Assembly: GCA_932294295.1 (NCBI GenBank)
Contig: OW028585.1
Span: 13,610,771-13,674,770, forward strand
DNA from: Alitta virens
Lineage: Eukaryota > Annelida > Polychaeta > Phyllodocida > Nereididae
DNA: 64,000 nt
Direction: 5' to 3'
Shown here: positions 10,858-21,725 of the stretch, one piece after another
Layout: each line of letters starts with the position of its first letter
How positions within the stretch are numbered: position 1 is the first letter of the stretch
The notes under the pieces: generated by a model
The model's database searches: none
What the model saw: the letters and a program-made list of their open reading frames with translations, nothing else
What the model was told of the DNA's origin: nothing
Program-made: the position numbers and the translations under genes

Positions 10858-11768
10858 GTTATAAATATCTTCTTTATCTCTGCACATAATCATCTCTACA
10901 GCTCTTATGCATATTTGCAATTCTGAGACATTCAGACCTCAGGCTCACATCAATCGATTTGTGCAGGAATGATAAACAATATCAGCAGAGTAGGAAACTG
11001 GGTGATCTTCCGACCATCGATCAAAACATCAGCTGCAGATCGATCATACCAATCAAATTAATCGATGATCAGTCAACTCGTTCTTATGCTCCATTCCAGA
11101 GACCTACTCAAATATATATGCATGAGAAAATATCTATGAATATGTAGATTATACATTTAAAGCTGCAATATCATTCAATATAATATTATGGTAGAAATCA
11201 GGAAAAAGGATTTGCCACATAATTGTATAATAATTCAATAATAAACGTAGAAAATTGCTTGAAAATTGATTTAGGGTATTAGGACGACTCGCCAAATTAC
11301 CAACTCACCACCAACAACAAAATGTTCAAGTCACCACTATTTGTTTGTATATTATTGTTGGTCATCTCACCCCCCAATCTGTAGTCACCAACATTTATTT
11401 TAACTAGGTTAACTGACCACCACAATACATTTTAGACATTTTGACTAACATTTAGACATTCGACTGTGTCTACAATGACTTTTAAAGCCATTTTTACCAG
11501 AAAGATAGTCACTTTTTTTTGATAGGTTAGTCGATCATATCATCAATCTCGTCTTCAGTCATTTTGACAAGCAAAGTCATATTCAAAAGAATTTTTTGAA
11601 GTCTCATCTTGTTCATATAAAAACAAGTTTTCAAAAGTTAAAAAGGCCATTCTGTACAAAGATCATGAAAGACTAAAACTTTACATAATCATTATATAAA
11701 AACCAGTTTTTCACCAAGCAGGTTGAGCCTGAATCCTAAAATGTTATATTCTAGATTTTGAATAAACT

Positions 11769-11770
<2 letters not shown>
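10858..11770. other. Intergenic, nothing recognised
   Basis: No supported gene. Short CACC-rich stretches near 11290-11440 (CACCAACAACA, TCACCAC) look like weak simple sequence. Confidence 0.4.

Positions 11771-11801
<31 letters not shown>
11771..11801. repeat. (TA)n microsatellite
   Basis: About 15 AT dinucleotides. Confidence 0.9.
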
Positions 11802-11802
<1 letters not shown>

Positions 11803-11858
11803 GCTTTAAATAAAAACAAATCTATATAAAAAACCTTCATTAAAACCAAAAACCACAG

Positions 11859-11977
11859 CCCAGATAGCATTCCAAATCGGACCAGCGTTGTTTCTATATC
11901 AACCGCCGTCGTTACAACATCGCTTCGATATCGCCAACATCGCGCCGAGGTTGATACGATTCGGAATGTTATCTGGG
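11859..11977. mobile_element. MITE family 3, copy 1
   Basis: Ends CCCAGATAGCATTCCAAATCG and the inverse CGATTCGGAATGTTATCTGGG bound 119 bp, with CpG-rich palindromic interior sequence (CATCGCTTCGATATCGCC). It pairs with the copy at 23423-23540. No coding capacity. No TA is kept at the flanks here. Confidence 0.75.
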
Positions 11978-13938
11978 AGTGGCATAGATCAAATAGAACA
12001 AAAAAGGCTACCTCCAATTTCATCTTTTAATCTCCGATATAATGAGACTTTTGCCTTGACCTTTCACATGTAATTACATTCAACAATGAAAGCCCCTTTT
12101 GTCCTTTTGAAGGAGACAAGGATAATTACCTAATCAGAAATAATACGATAATTACGTATCTTGACATTTAAGAAATGTCCCTTTGGTTTTTCTCCCAATT
12201 TTGATCCGTTTCCAGTGCTTTTAGGTGAACTGGATTCTTTGTAAAAGCTAATGACAATTGTAAAGTATTCCCAGAGCTTGTTACCACCTTTCTATTTTTG
12301 AAACTTCCAACGCTGACCTAAAACTGTGCACACTCCAGTTAAGCCTGTTGTAACTGTTGCAAATCAGGTGCAGACCAGTTGCAGTGCAGTTCCATGGACT
12401 GCCTGAAACCAGCCCACAACTAGTCTACTTAAATGTTCACTGTGTGATGTAACCTTAAAGCCTGGCAACCTAATTATGGAAATTCTTTGCCAGTTTACCT
12501 AGTAAAGCTTCTCTTAAAAATACGAGAGAAATGAATTCATATTTTTTTCAGTAAAGGCGATATTTCTGAATTGCCTGCTTGTCAGAACAAGAATTGCGTA
12601 AACTCATCACACCAGACCTTTAAATACCATAAACCTATGGAATATAACAGAAATTTACTTTCGATGAGTAATGGGCAAATCATGTACATAATCAGGTTGC
12701 AGGGCATTGAGGTGAGAGCGCATAGTGTGTTGGTTTACAGTTATATAGGAATGAATCCTACCAGTAGCACGAAAGCCCAAAGTTGTAGCTCTGTAGCTAT
12801 CCAGAGTTAGGAAGAATAACTGGGATATATGATATTGATGTATATATATCGGAATGCGGTTCTGTTGTAATATGGATAATTGCTTATGGGGAGAAAAAGT
12901 AACAGAGCCTAAAGGGGGCACTACAACCGCAGTACATAAAAAGACAGTATGATGACGTAACTACACCACTGTTGCATGGATGACGTCACAATATAGATAA
13001 CGTCATCAAACAATGCTTTAGCCTGGTTCTCGGGTCCACCGCCAGGGGCAATGTGGAGCCCAGTGCAGTGTAAATTCTCTTGCCAGGAATATGACAAATG
13101 GAAGTAAAATATCTAGGTCAGTGAACATGAGCACCGAAAACATGGCTCGGATCGGACGTTTGTTATTGTATCACGTTTGTATTGTTGTTGATGTTGTGTG
13201 ACCTACTTCCTTCAGTTTCAACAGCCAATCAGCTCCCGTGATCTAATGACGCTCATTGACCAATCACGTCGCTCAGATCAGGACAAGACTCCTTTCTATG
13301 TACATAGCAGCGGACCAGTCTAACAATGCTTATCCGCTATGGTGTCAGTGACCTCTTGTGGTACGTTTTTTCCCCATTGTTACATTCAATTGTCAGAGGT
13401 TGTTTCCTCTAGGGCTATTGTTGTCTGATCAGGCGCACAATATATATAGTATTTTCTAACAACAGAATGTCTCCTTTAGTAGTAATACATTTGGTATAAT
13501 GGACAGTTATTTTACAAAAAAGGCTTTTAACATCACATTGTTCATATATGATTGTCTCATTCTAAGGAATAATAAACGGGGTGTAGCACAATCAAAACAG
13601 TAGAGAAATTCTGTCAATGAAACATATGTATTCCCTTTTTGTGGGTTTCGGCTTGGTATGTCATGTGACATCACATCAGTTTATGTTGGTGAGACATCTT
13701 TTCTACAGAGCTCTGTTGAGATTAGGATACAGACAACATCAGTTTTAGTCAAATTGTGTCAGAGTTTCCAGTCTTGCCAACAGAAAACACTTTTTATTGT
13801 CAATGGAGCAGATACTACATCAAGCTGTCTCAAGCGATACGTGGATATACCTAGTTATAATGTATGCCCTGCAAGTCATGAGGTATTCTGAAAAGATGAA
13901 ACCCTCTTATATATAAATATAAATCAATCATTCTGGAA
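11978..13938. other. Intergenic, nothing recognised
   Basis: Frames at 12571-12810, 12655-12921 and 13658-13891 have no recognisable domain, no splice logic I could defend and no repeat match. A gene exon cannot be excluded. Confidence 0.4.
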
Positions 13939-13940
13939 TA

Positions 13941-14164
13941 CAGTCACATCAAAAAATATTCAGACACAAAATGTCATGCAAATTTGAGCTGTAGTAGAAG
14001 TTTAGCTTAAGGTGGCATTGGATTCTATGGTATCATTCTCATGTATATGTCAACAGCTGTCAGTGGCTGTGATTGCAATGCATTTGCCAATGTAGTTTAC
14101 AAGTTATGGAAGGTTATTTATTATTGAAAAGTCAAAGGTGTCTGAATATTTTTTGGTGTTACTG
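13941..14164. mobile_element. MITE family 4, full copy
   Basis: The left end CAGTCACATCAAAAAATATTC (after TA at 13939-13940) is the inverse of the right end GAATATTTTTTGGTGTTACTG at about 14144-14164. The 224-bp element has no open frame. CAGT ends, TA at one flank and terminal repeats of about 25 bp fit a Tc1/mariner-type non-autonomous element. Partial copies lie at 16013-16140 and 39285-39420. Confidence 0.8.
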
Positions 14165-14617
14165 CGGACAGTCGTTTACTTTGAAAAATCAGCAACAATA
14201 AACCTACAGAGAAAATAACAGCTTGCTTTACTCCTTACCTCAAATCAGATAAGTTTATCCTGTCACCGCAGATGTTATAATAATCAAAAAAATATAAATA
14301 ATAAAATTTCCGCTTGTTTTTTTGGGATATTTTGCCATAAATGGCATGGGGCATCACAAAATGAACAGAAATGTTACCAACAAGTCAAAGCCCAACTTTC
14401 AAGCGCACAAAACCGCTCTGGGAACTAAAATGACCTGAATTTCACTTTTTTTTTCTCCTTTGTAATTTCTGCTTCTTTGTGACCATATGGGTAATAAAGT
14501 TGGGAATTATTAGTAACATTTCTGTCCATTTTGTGCTGCTCCAAGCTCTCTTTGATAAAAATAAGATGAAGAATTGAGTGGACATTATTCATGGCTATTA
14601 CTTTTAATAAGTGCATT

Positions 14618-14760
14618 CATTTATAGATAGGTATTTATTGAAAGTGCAGCCCTCTCAGGCAAGTTCTTGCTGTTACCGAGGGTTAATTGATTGGTGAGGT
14701 AAGGGAGAGGAGGAATTTATCCATGTTACACATTTATCCCATGGGTGGGCTAAGAAACGA
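14618..14760 (-). mobile_element. SINE-B fragment with TAGATAGG tail
   Basis: TATAGATAGGTATTTATTG, then GTGCAGCCCTCTCAGGCAAG, GAGGGTTAATTGATTGGTGAGG and CATGTTACACATTTATCCCA match the 3' half of the full copy at 54869-55170. Confidence 0.75.
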
Positions 14761-15335
14761 GCACAAAACAGGTGTCCTACCGACGTCTGGAGCGTCAGAA
14801 GTGGACAGGAAACCGGTCACTACAGACGTCAGCAGCTTCCAAAAATGGAGCATTTGCCGACCATCTGCATGCTTTAACCCACTTCCGACATCTGCAACTT
14901 TCAAAAGTCTAGCATTTACTGATCTTTAATCCTGGCACATTACCAATGTTAGTAGTAGGCAAACTTTTAACCCACTGCTGACAGCTGTTGTGGGCCTGAC
15001 CTTCTCCCACATCTTCCCGACATCAGTTGTTAGCCAATTAATGTGGTAGCTCTATGTTGCCTACAAATTCATTTACTGGTGTCAATTAAATAAGCAATAT
15101 CCCCTGAAGACTATGTAGAGATGGTCGGGAGTTCCATAGCACTGTACTGAATATGGCTGATAACCCCTGTCATTAAAAACCTTTCTAGAAATTTAGCTGT
15201 CATTAGGTTGCACAAATACAGCAAAAACCGACAGTCAGCAGTTCAGGCAAAGCAAAGCCTATCCGACGTCTGGTACCTGGGGTATTAGGTGAGCTGCTGA
15301 CACTACCGACGGCAGTAGTAGGCCTAAAACAGACC
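14760..15335. repeat. Region with degenerate CCGACGTCTG-type units
   Basis: Loose repeats such as ACCGACGTCTGG, ACAGACGTCAGCAGC, TTCCGACATCTGC and TCCGACGTCTGGTA recur, with two TTTAACCCACT blocks. No gene is seen. Confidence 0.45.
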
Positions 15336-15432
15336 CGTTATTTATATGCATGGGTGGGATCTTTCACTTGCATCAGCATAGACACTGACTACAAGGGACT
15401 GCCAATTTAACGTCTCATCCGGCTGCCTTTAT
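15336..15432 (-). mobile_element. SINE-B fragment
   Basis: CATGGGTGGGATCTTTCACTTGCATCAGCATAGACACTGACTACAAGG and AATTTAACGTCTCATCC match the SINE-B body on the minus strand. The tRNA-like head is absent. Confidence 0.75.
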
Positions 15433-16012
15433 GACGCAACAAATATCAAACAATCAGAATTATGTCAAAGAACAAGGTCATTTAAATTACTCCGGGGAGC
15501 CGCTGGTAGCTTTCAGTAGACAGCTAGTGGCAGGCAGATCATTGTTTTTCGATTTATTTGTGGTACAGCTCTGTCTATCTCCAGTTCAGCCTTTTGTAAA
15601 AGACTGACTATAAGTTATGGGTTATAATGTATTTGTGGAAGTCATTGGGTACTTTCGACTCAACACGGTAAACCATGAATGGCTTGCAGGAAAATCGTAG
15701 TTAGCAACCTCATATACCAGTAATCCTTACGGAATAAAGAGTGCCATGCCTGAATAGGTTCTACATGCTTGAATATGTACTAAGTTCATCCGGGCTGATG
15801 GGCTGTGCTGATGAGATATCAACACTGTGGGCCGACACCTCAATTATGTACCATGCTTCGCTCATTTACTCATCTGACGTAAATTAATCAATTTCTCTTA
15901 CAGTCTATAGGCTGGCTTATGGTATTAAAGGTCTGACAATGAAATTACAGAATAATTAGATATTCATGTGCTGAGTTTACACAATTATTTTTCTGACAAG
16001 CAGGCAATTCTG
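15433..16012. other. Intergenic, nothing recognised
   Basis: No supported gene or repeat. Confidence 0.4.
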
Positions 16013-16140
16013 ACAAACAGCTGTTGACATATACATGAGAATGATAACATCGATTGAATTAAATGCTGCCTCAAGCTAAATTACTTCTACTGCAGTTCAA
16101 AGTTGCATGAAATTTCGAATATATCTGAATATTTTTGGTG
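16013..16140. mobile_element. MITE family 4, partial inverted copy
   Basis: CAGCTGTTGACATATACATGAGAATGATA, CTCAAGCTAAA and TTGCATGA..TCTGAATATTTTTGGTG are the inverse of 13941-14070. Confidence 0.7.
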
Positions 16141-16189
16141 GCAAAATTTAACTTTGATCCCTTAATTGGTTCGTGAGGAAGCTCACAGT

Positions 16190-16505
16190 GAATGGTGGAT
16201 TTTCACGGAAGGTTCTCTATATTTCCACCAGGTGGCTATCACCGAATACTGCAATTCTATTGGCTGAAAAAGTTCTCGCCCTTGGCTGTGATGGGCTGAA
16301 GCAAAGTGCATCCTAGCAGTATTTTTAGTGCATTTTAATGTATATTTGATACCTTATCATTAAGTTGATTTTTTTGATTTTTCTGAGAAAGTTATTGAAT
16401 AAGTCAGTGATTATCTTCTATGTCTGAAAAGCAAAAGGAGTAATAAGAGGAGAGGAAAGACTTCTGTCTTGCTGAATTCAGGGCTTCTCAGTGAAAAGAC
16501 TCTAT
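16190..16505 (+). repeat. Dispersed repeat with intact ('empty') MITE site
   Basis: It matches the inverse of 20165-20622 over its whole length (for example TTTCCACCAGGTGGCTA, CTGAAGCAAAGTGCATCC and AAAGACTTCTGTCTTGCTGAA). Its ends are weakly inverted (GGATTTTCA / TGAAAAGACT), so it may itself be a MITE. At about 16311-16320 it reads GCATCCTAGCAG, a single TA where the 20-kb copy carries the hairpin element. Confidence 0.8.
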
Positions 16506-16977
16506 TTGACGCTACTTTCAAAAAGAACTTTTTGATACTTTCGACCTTTCATAACATTTTTGTCATTTTTGTCACCTGTAATATCACTACTCAATATCCA
16601 GCTTCTATGAATCCCCACACATCCACTAGGGACCTCTGTCAATACCTCGTTTGAGAGGGAGGGATATCATTTTCGACCGGGATCCCTTAATCTTCATTAA
16701 GCGGCCCCCAAAAGACCCACCGCCTAAGCACATCCATCAATCATGTGACCTATCTGATTGAGCAGTTGGTCACATGACAGGTCAGACGACCCATGTGACC
16801 GGATGGAATTTAGCAGTATCTGGCATATGTCAAGTATCAGATGGAGGGATATTGTTTGATTTCTACATAAAAATACCATATAGTCTATATACAGAAATGT
16901 GTATTTTATGTATTTTGTATTATATTATGCTGAATCAAATTTTTAAACCCTACTTGTTTGAAATATTGTCAGTTTAC
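16506..16977. other. Intergenic, nothing recognised
   Basis: A TCACATGAC / GTCACATGACAGGTCAGACG stretch near 16740-16800 is locally repetitive. No gene is supported. Confidence 0.4.
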
Positions 16978-17110
16978 CATGACCAGCTGCCAGAGGCAGA
17001 TGCAATGATGAGATGATAAGGCAGCTTGGGAGTCTTCGCCATGTTGTACATTTACCCCATGGGTGGAGTCATTTACTCGGCTCAGCATTGACACCGACTA
17101 CACGTCACTG
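16978..17110 (-). mobile_element. SINE-B fragment
   Basis: GACCAGCTGCCAGAGGCAGA, GATGAGATGATAA, TTTACCCCATGGGTGGAGTC and CTCAGCATTGACACCGACTAC are the minus-strand SINE-B 3' body with the 'GACCAGCTG' type of tail. Confidence 0.8.
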
Positions 17111-17227
17111 ACTGTTTTTAAACTTCTCTTGTAATGAACGTCCGACTGAGATGAATTTTTGCAGGTATTAGTTAGTCAAAATAATAACAAAATATACTTT
17201 CAGGGTAGTTTTGATAGTGATGTATTT

Positions 17228-18022
17228 TTTAATAGTGAGACGGTCTTAACAATCAGCTGGTCTTAATAGTGAAGTGATCTTACTAGTGAGTTGGTCCTAA
17301 TAGTGAGGTGATCTTAATAGTGAGGTGGTTCTAACAGTGAGGTGGTCTTAATAGTGAAATGGTCATAATAGTGAGGCAGTCTTAATAGTGAGGTGGTCTT
17401 AATAGTGAGGTGTTCTTAATAGTGAGGTGGTCTTAATAGTGAGGTGGTCTTTATAGTGAGGTAGTCTTACTAGTGAAGTAGTCTTAATATTGAGGTGTTC
17501 TTAATAGTGAGGTGGTCTTTATAGTGATGTGGTCTTAATAGTGATGTGGTCTTAATAGTGAGGTGGTCTTAATTGTGAGGTGTTCTTAATAGTGAGGTGG
17601 TCTTAATAGTGAGGTGGTCTTTATAGTGAGATGGTCCTAATAGTGAGTTGAACTTAATAGTGAGGTGGTCCTAATAGTGAGGTAATCTTAATAGTGAGGT
17701 TGTCTTAATAGTGAGGTGATCCTAATAGTGAGGTGGTTCTAACAGTGAGGTGGTCTTAATAGTGAAATGGTCATAATATTGAGGTAGTCTTAATAGTGAG
17801 GTGGTCTTAATAGCGAGGTGGTCTTAATAGCGAGGTGGTCTTTATAGTAAAGTAGTCTAAATAGTGAGGTAGTCACAATAGTCAGGTGTTCTTAATAGTG
17901 ACTCGAGGTGGTCTTAATGGTGAGGTATTCTTTATAGTAAGGTGGTCTTAATAGTAAGGTGGTCTTAAAAGTGATGTGGTCTTAATAGTGAGGTGTTCTT
18001 AATAGTGATGTGGTCTTAATAC
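17228..18022 (+). repeat. 17-bp minisatellite TCTTAATAGTGAGGTGG
   Basis: About 45 imperfect units of 17 bp, diverging mainly at the GG/GT/AG step and at T to C changes. The same unit in reverse (CCACCTCACTATTAAGA) forms arrays at 31538-32140, 32443-33045 and 47311-47611. Confidence 0.92.
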
Positions 18023-18529
18023 ACTGCAATCCCTTCACTTCTAAAACTATCCAAACAACATGAGGTGATCAGACTTTTAAAGTTTCAAGCTATTGTAGTT
18101 AGTGCTCTTATCTATGTTGTCCTATGCAAACAGCAACAAGATTAGATTGTCAGCACACACAGAAATAATGCATAAGAACTTTGACTATGTAAATGCCTTA
18201 TCATCCTGTTTATCCAGTACTAAGCAAAATCTATTGTGGCAAAAGTAAAGCAAAGGGTTCCCAGGAAACCAGACACTTGGGTTATCTTACTTCATAGATC
18301 CACTTTGTCAGTGCTTTTACACTTTTTTTATGGCTATTATTCCTTCACAGTGGACTGCCTTTACAGTATTTGTATATCTGCATCACTTGGAGATGCCACA
18401 TACTAGAATAACGGAGCAAAAACTCTTATTCTATTGTCTGAAGCCTATCGGCCACAATCAACTCATGATGTTAGGACTTCTCATATCTTTGTGGATGTTA
18501 TTCTAGCACAACCGAGTAGATACACATCT
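18023..18529. other. Intergenic, nothing recognised
   Basis: No supported gene or repeat. Confidence 0.4.
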
Positions 18530-18800
18530 ACCATACAAAAACGGCTAAATTTGGATCATCCGTGCATCTGTGCAATGGGAAAACGCTAGATGTTGAAACG
18601 TCTTCCATGATGTGTACGATTTCTGTTATGTTTTCACGATATGAGCAGGGCGTCCCGGTGGTCGCTTTAGCTAAAAAGGCCGAGCATAACATCCAGCTGT
18701 TTACTCTTGAACAATGTAATCCTAGAAATATACTACAAACAAACTATCGAGCAGGGGAAGTAAATCTAGCTAGACCAAGAGCCGAGATATGCTGTTGACT
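18530..18800 (+). repeat. Dispersed repeat (inverted partner at 25.7-26.0 kb)
   Basis: Blocks GCCGAGCATAACATCCAGCT, GTTTACTCTTGAACAATGTAAT, AAACAAACTATCGAGCAGGG and GAAGTAAATCT occur inverted at 25715-25985. The 78-codon frame at 18562-18798 lies in it. The partner copy does not keep an equivalent frame, so coding is unlikely. Confidence 0.75.
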
Positions 18801-19100
18801 TAGCAGCATATGCACTGGCATGGACGTGTACTGACTGTGTTTGCATGGCGTGTGTACTCGTAATCATAGAGATTGATGGAGTAGAGAGGTCCACACTCCA
18901 TGAGTACATAGATTAGCTAAATACTTCCTGAGTCATTGTATTTCATTTTGTGTCTGCTCATGTGACCGTAGAGCTGTCCGGAAATCACCATGATTAACAC
19001 AGACATTATTTGCTTGGCTACTGCGCCAAAGATATACATGCAGCATAGAATTAATATTGTCAGCGGATGGATGGATAAATGAATGCTTACTAACCTCAGC
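18801..19100. other. Intergenic, nothing recognised
   Basis: No supported feature. Confidence 0.4.
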
Positions 19101-19104
19101 GATT

Positions 19105-19116
19105 ATCAATGAATCA

Positions 19117-19150
<34 letters not shown>

Positions 19151-19194
19151 GGAATCATCTATCCATCTATCTATCCATCTATCCATCTATCCAG

Positions 19195-19227
<33 letters not shown>

Positions 19228-19325
19228 CATCTATCCATCTATCCATTTATCTACCTATCTATCTATCAAGCTATCTATCTAGCTATCTATATATCTAGCT
19301 ATCTATCTTTTCTTGTCAGATAGAT
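19105..19325 (+). repeat. (AATC)n then (ATCT)n microsatellite
   Basis: About ten AATC units are followed by about 40 ATCT/ATCC/AGCT units. The plus-strand Ser/Ile/Tyr-rich frame here is a by-product. Confidence 0.95.
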
Positions 19326-20164
19326 CAATGATTTTGACTTTTATTCAAATAAATATGAGTTTATCTACAAAGCAAATTTTAAATTGTGAAAATCAAATAA
19401 TAATTGACGGAGTTATGGCCGAAAATGTATCACGAACCATTCAAAATATAGACTGGCTTCGTGTATGTTTTATTCAATAACTTTGTCGATTATCATTCGA
19501 TTTTAAAAATAACACGTGACTGGAATTAATTAGGGGAAAAAAGGAAAATACAACTCGTCCCTGGTCTGTTCGACAGATTAGTGACTCGTGTGGTCTTCCT
19601 ATGTTATCATGTTGAAAATAACACTTTTGTAATTGGATATGACTATATTGCTACACAGGTAGAACAGCAAAACTTATTAAATATGGCTATTTCAAGAATG
19701 ACTGGTTCATATTCTGTCATTTTTCTCGATATATAGTCTAGTCATTTTTACCTAATAAGTTAACTAGTATTCGTCAATGTGAGTCATTATGACTAACGTA
19801 AGCCCGACTAATTTTATTTGTCAAATTTTTGTGGGGATAATTGGTTCAAGACACAGTGAAAACGTCTGAGATTATATTCTTCAATAAGATATATGTACAA
19901 CCTTCAGTTGCATAACTGCGCTTGAATATGCAGGTAGACCTGTTCAAGCATGAGACTCTTTCAACCAGCTTATCCGTAATATCCTAGATGAATGATGCGT
20001 TAACTTTTTAACAGTTTCCGTAGATTATAAGTTCTACACTATCTTGATTTCACGATAGAACTAAAATCAAAGCCAGTCTTAATTACAGACTATTACAAGA
20101 GTTTCATAAAGGACACGAGTCTGTAAATTTATCTCTCATGATTAGGCATTCTGTACATGTAATA
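19326..20164. other. Intergenic, nothing recognised
   Basis: No supported gene or repeat. Confidence 0.4.
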
Positions 20165-20622
20165 GAGTATTTTCACTGAGCAGCCCTGAGTTCAGCAAGA
20201 CAGAAGTCTTTCTCCTCCTCTTATTACTCATTTTGCTTTTCAGATATAAAAGATCACAACCTATTTAAGGGATATAACTTTCTCGGTGAAATAACTAAAA
20301 TCAACTGAATGATAAGATGTCAAATATACATTTAAATGCACTAAAAATGCTGCTGCTACATGGCCAAATGTGCCACGTGCTTTTCCATGAGGAGGATAAA
20401 CGCATGGAAAACGCATGGTTTTTGCCTAATTAAAAAGAGGTGAAAACCATGTGTTTTCCATGCATTTATCCAAACGCATGGAAACGCACGTAGCACATTT
20501 GGCCATGTAGGATGCACTTTGCTTCAGCCAATCACAGTCAAGGGTGGGAACATTTCCAGCCAATAGAATTGCAGTAGCCACCTGGTGGAAATATTGAAAA
20601 CCTTCCATGAAAATCCACTATT
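20165..20622 (-). repeat. Dispersed repeat interrupted by a hairpin MITE
   Basis: This is the inverse partner of 16190-16505, split by the element at 20359-20507. With the insert and one TA left out, the two halves align continuously with the 16-kb copy. Confidence 0.85.
20359..20507. mobile_element. Hairpin MITE (family 2), copy 1
   Basis: 149 bp of near-perfect inverted repeat, with CATGGCCAAATGTGCCACGTG at one end and its inverse at the other. It is flanked by TA at 20357-20358 and 20508-20509. The paralogous site near 16.3 kb has one TA and no insert, which proves the ends. Arms are about 65-68 bases around a short AT-rich loop. No coding. Confidence 0.92.
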
Positions 20623-20654
20623 TAGACCAACCCAAGACCAGGAACTATTCGTGA

Positions 20655-20775
20655 GCAACATCTCAGCTAGATGTCAGTCTCATGAGATGTTAAACTGGTG
20701 GTGCCTTGTACTCGGTGACATGTGTAACATGGTGTGGACTCCAAGTCTATCACCTCATCATTACGTCTGCCTCAT
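20655..20775 (+). mobile_element. SINE-B fragment
   Basis: CATGAGATGTTAAACTGGTGGTGCCTTGTACTCGGTG, then GTAACATGGTGTGGACTCCAAG and CATCATTACGTCTGCCTC, in the plus orientation. An internal deletion removes the CTGAGGCAAGTAAAAGACC part. Confidence 0.75.
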
Positions 20776-21236
20776 ATGAGCAGACTAAGCTTCGGACCCA
20801 GTATAGCATTGAGAATTTGGGGCAGTAGCAGATTCTGGAAAAACTCCTAGTTTTTGTCAAATATGAGAACAATGGCTATGACTATCTTATTATCTAGATA
20901 TAAAAAAAAATAATAATAAAAATGGCTATGACTATCTAACTACCTATAGATAAAAAAATAATAATAATAAAAAAATATAAAAAAATAAAAAATTCTGCCT
21001 GTCTGTCTGACTCCAGCAGAGCGAAATTCTACGGAATAATATTTCACAACATGAAAATGGAAGATATTTTCAGAGAGCTATTTGTTTGCAAGGATAACAC
21101 AATACTTTTGTAAATATGAAGTAGGACGAAGTTGTCTCTTCTGTATTATGAGCAGTAAAAAACTGAGCTCTTCAGTGTTCATGCTGTGGTGGCAGAAAAG
21201 TTTTGGCATAACATTTTCATCAATATTATATGGCTA
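20776..21236. other. Intergenic with short AT-rich repeats
   Basis: ATGGCTATGACTATCTTA..ATAGATA-AAAAAATAATAATAATAAA occurs twice (20870-20915 and 20924-20990). No gene is seen. Confidence 0.5.
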
Positions 21237-21376
21237 CATGGCCAATTGTGCCACATGCGTTTGGACAAACGAATGGAAAACGCATGGTTTTGGTCTCATT
21301 ATAATTAGCTAAAAACCATGCGTTTTCCATGCGTTTATCCTTCTCATGGAAAACGCACGTAGCACATTTGGCCATG
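21237..21376. mobile_element. Hairpin MITE, copy 2
   Basis: CATGGCCAATTGTGCCACATGC to its inverse GCACGTAGCACATTTGGCCATG, flanked by TA at 21235-21236 and 21377-21378. 140 bp. Confidence 0.9.
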
Positions 21377-21601
21377 TAGCAGAAATCCTGGCTCCTGATT
21401 GCCTAAGAGCAATGCAATATTTTCATATATTGCACGGCTATATTGCACGGTACATTTTACATTAAGGCATAGGTCTTTTCTAAGTATAAACAAATCATTA
21501 TACCCTCGTACTTAAGTGAATAAAGGGCAATGAAACTGTAACAAAGACAACTTGCCATTCATTATCTTCATGCCACTGGGTTTGAGGCGTAGGGTGGCTT
21601 A

Positions 21602-21725
21602 TATGACCAGCTGTTAAGGCAGACGTTATGATGAGATGATAATGCTTGGAGTCCACACCATATTACCCATTCACCCAATGGGTTGGGTCTTTTACTTGCC
21701 TCAGCATCATGCGGAATTGGAATAT
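21602..21725 (-). mobile_element. SINE-B fragment
   Basis: GACCAGCTGTTAAGGCAGACGTTATGATGAGATGATAATGCTTGG, CACCATATTACCCATTCACCC and CTTGCCTCAGCAT match the SINE-B body. Confidence 0.8.

Noticed and set aside
14740..15358. A 609-bp element inserted in SINE-B with a 10-bp CATGGGTGGG duplication
   Set aside because: CATGGGTGGG is a normal part of the SINE-B body, and the bases before its second occurrence also look like SINE-B. Two adjacent SINE fragments explain it better.
17228..18022. CRISPR-like regular repeats
   Set aside because: The units are 17-bp head-to-tail repeats without unique spacers, in an animal genome. It is a minisatellite. The same applies to 29096-29326, 40365-40479, 54430-54690 and 56610-56850.
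18562..18798. 78-codon plus frame as a gene
   Set aside because: It lies in a dispersed repeat whose inverted partner at 25.7-26.0 kb does not keep the frame.
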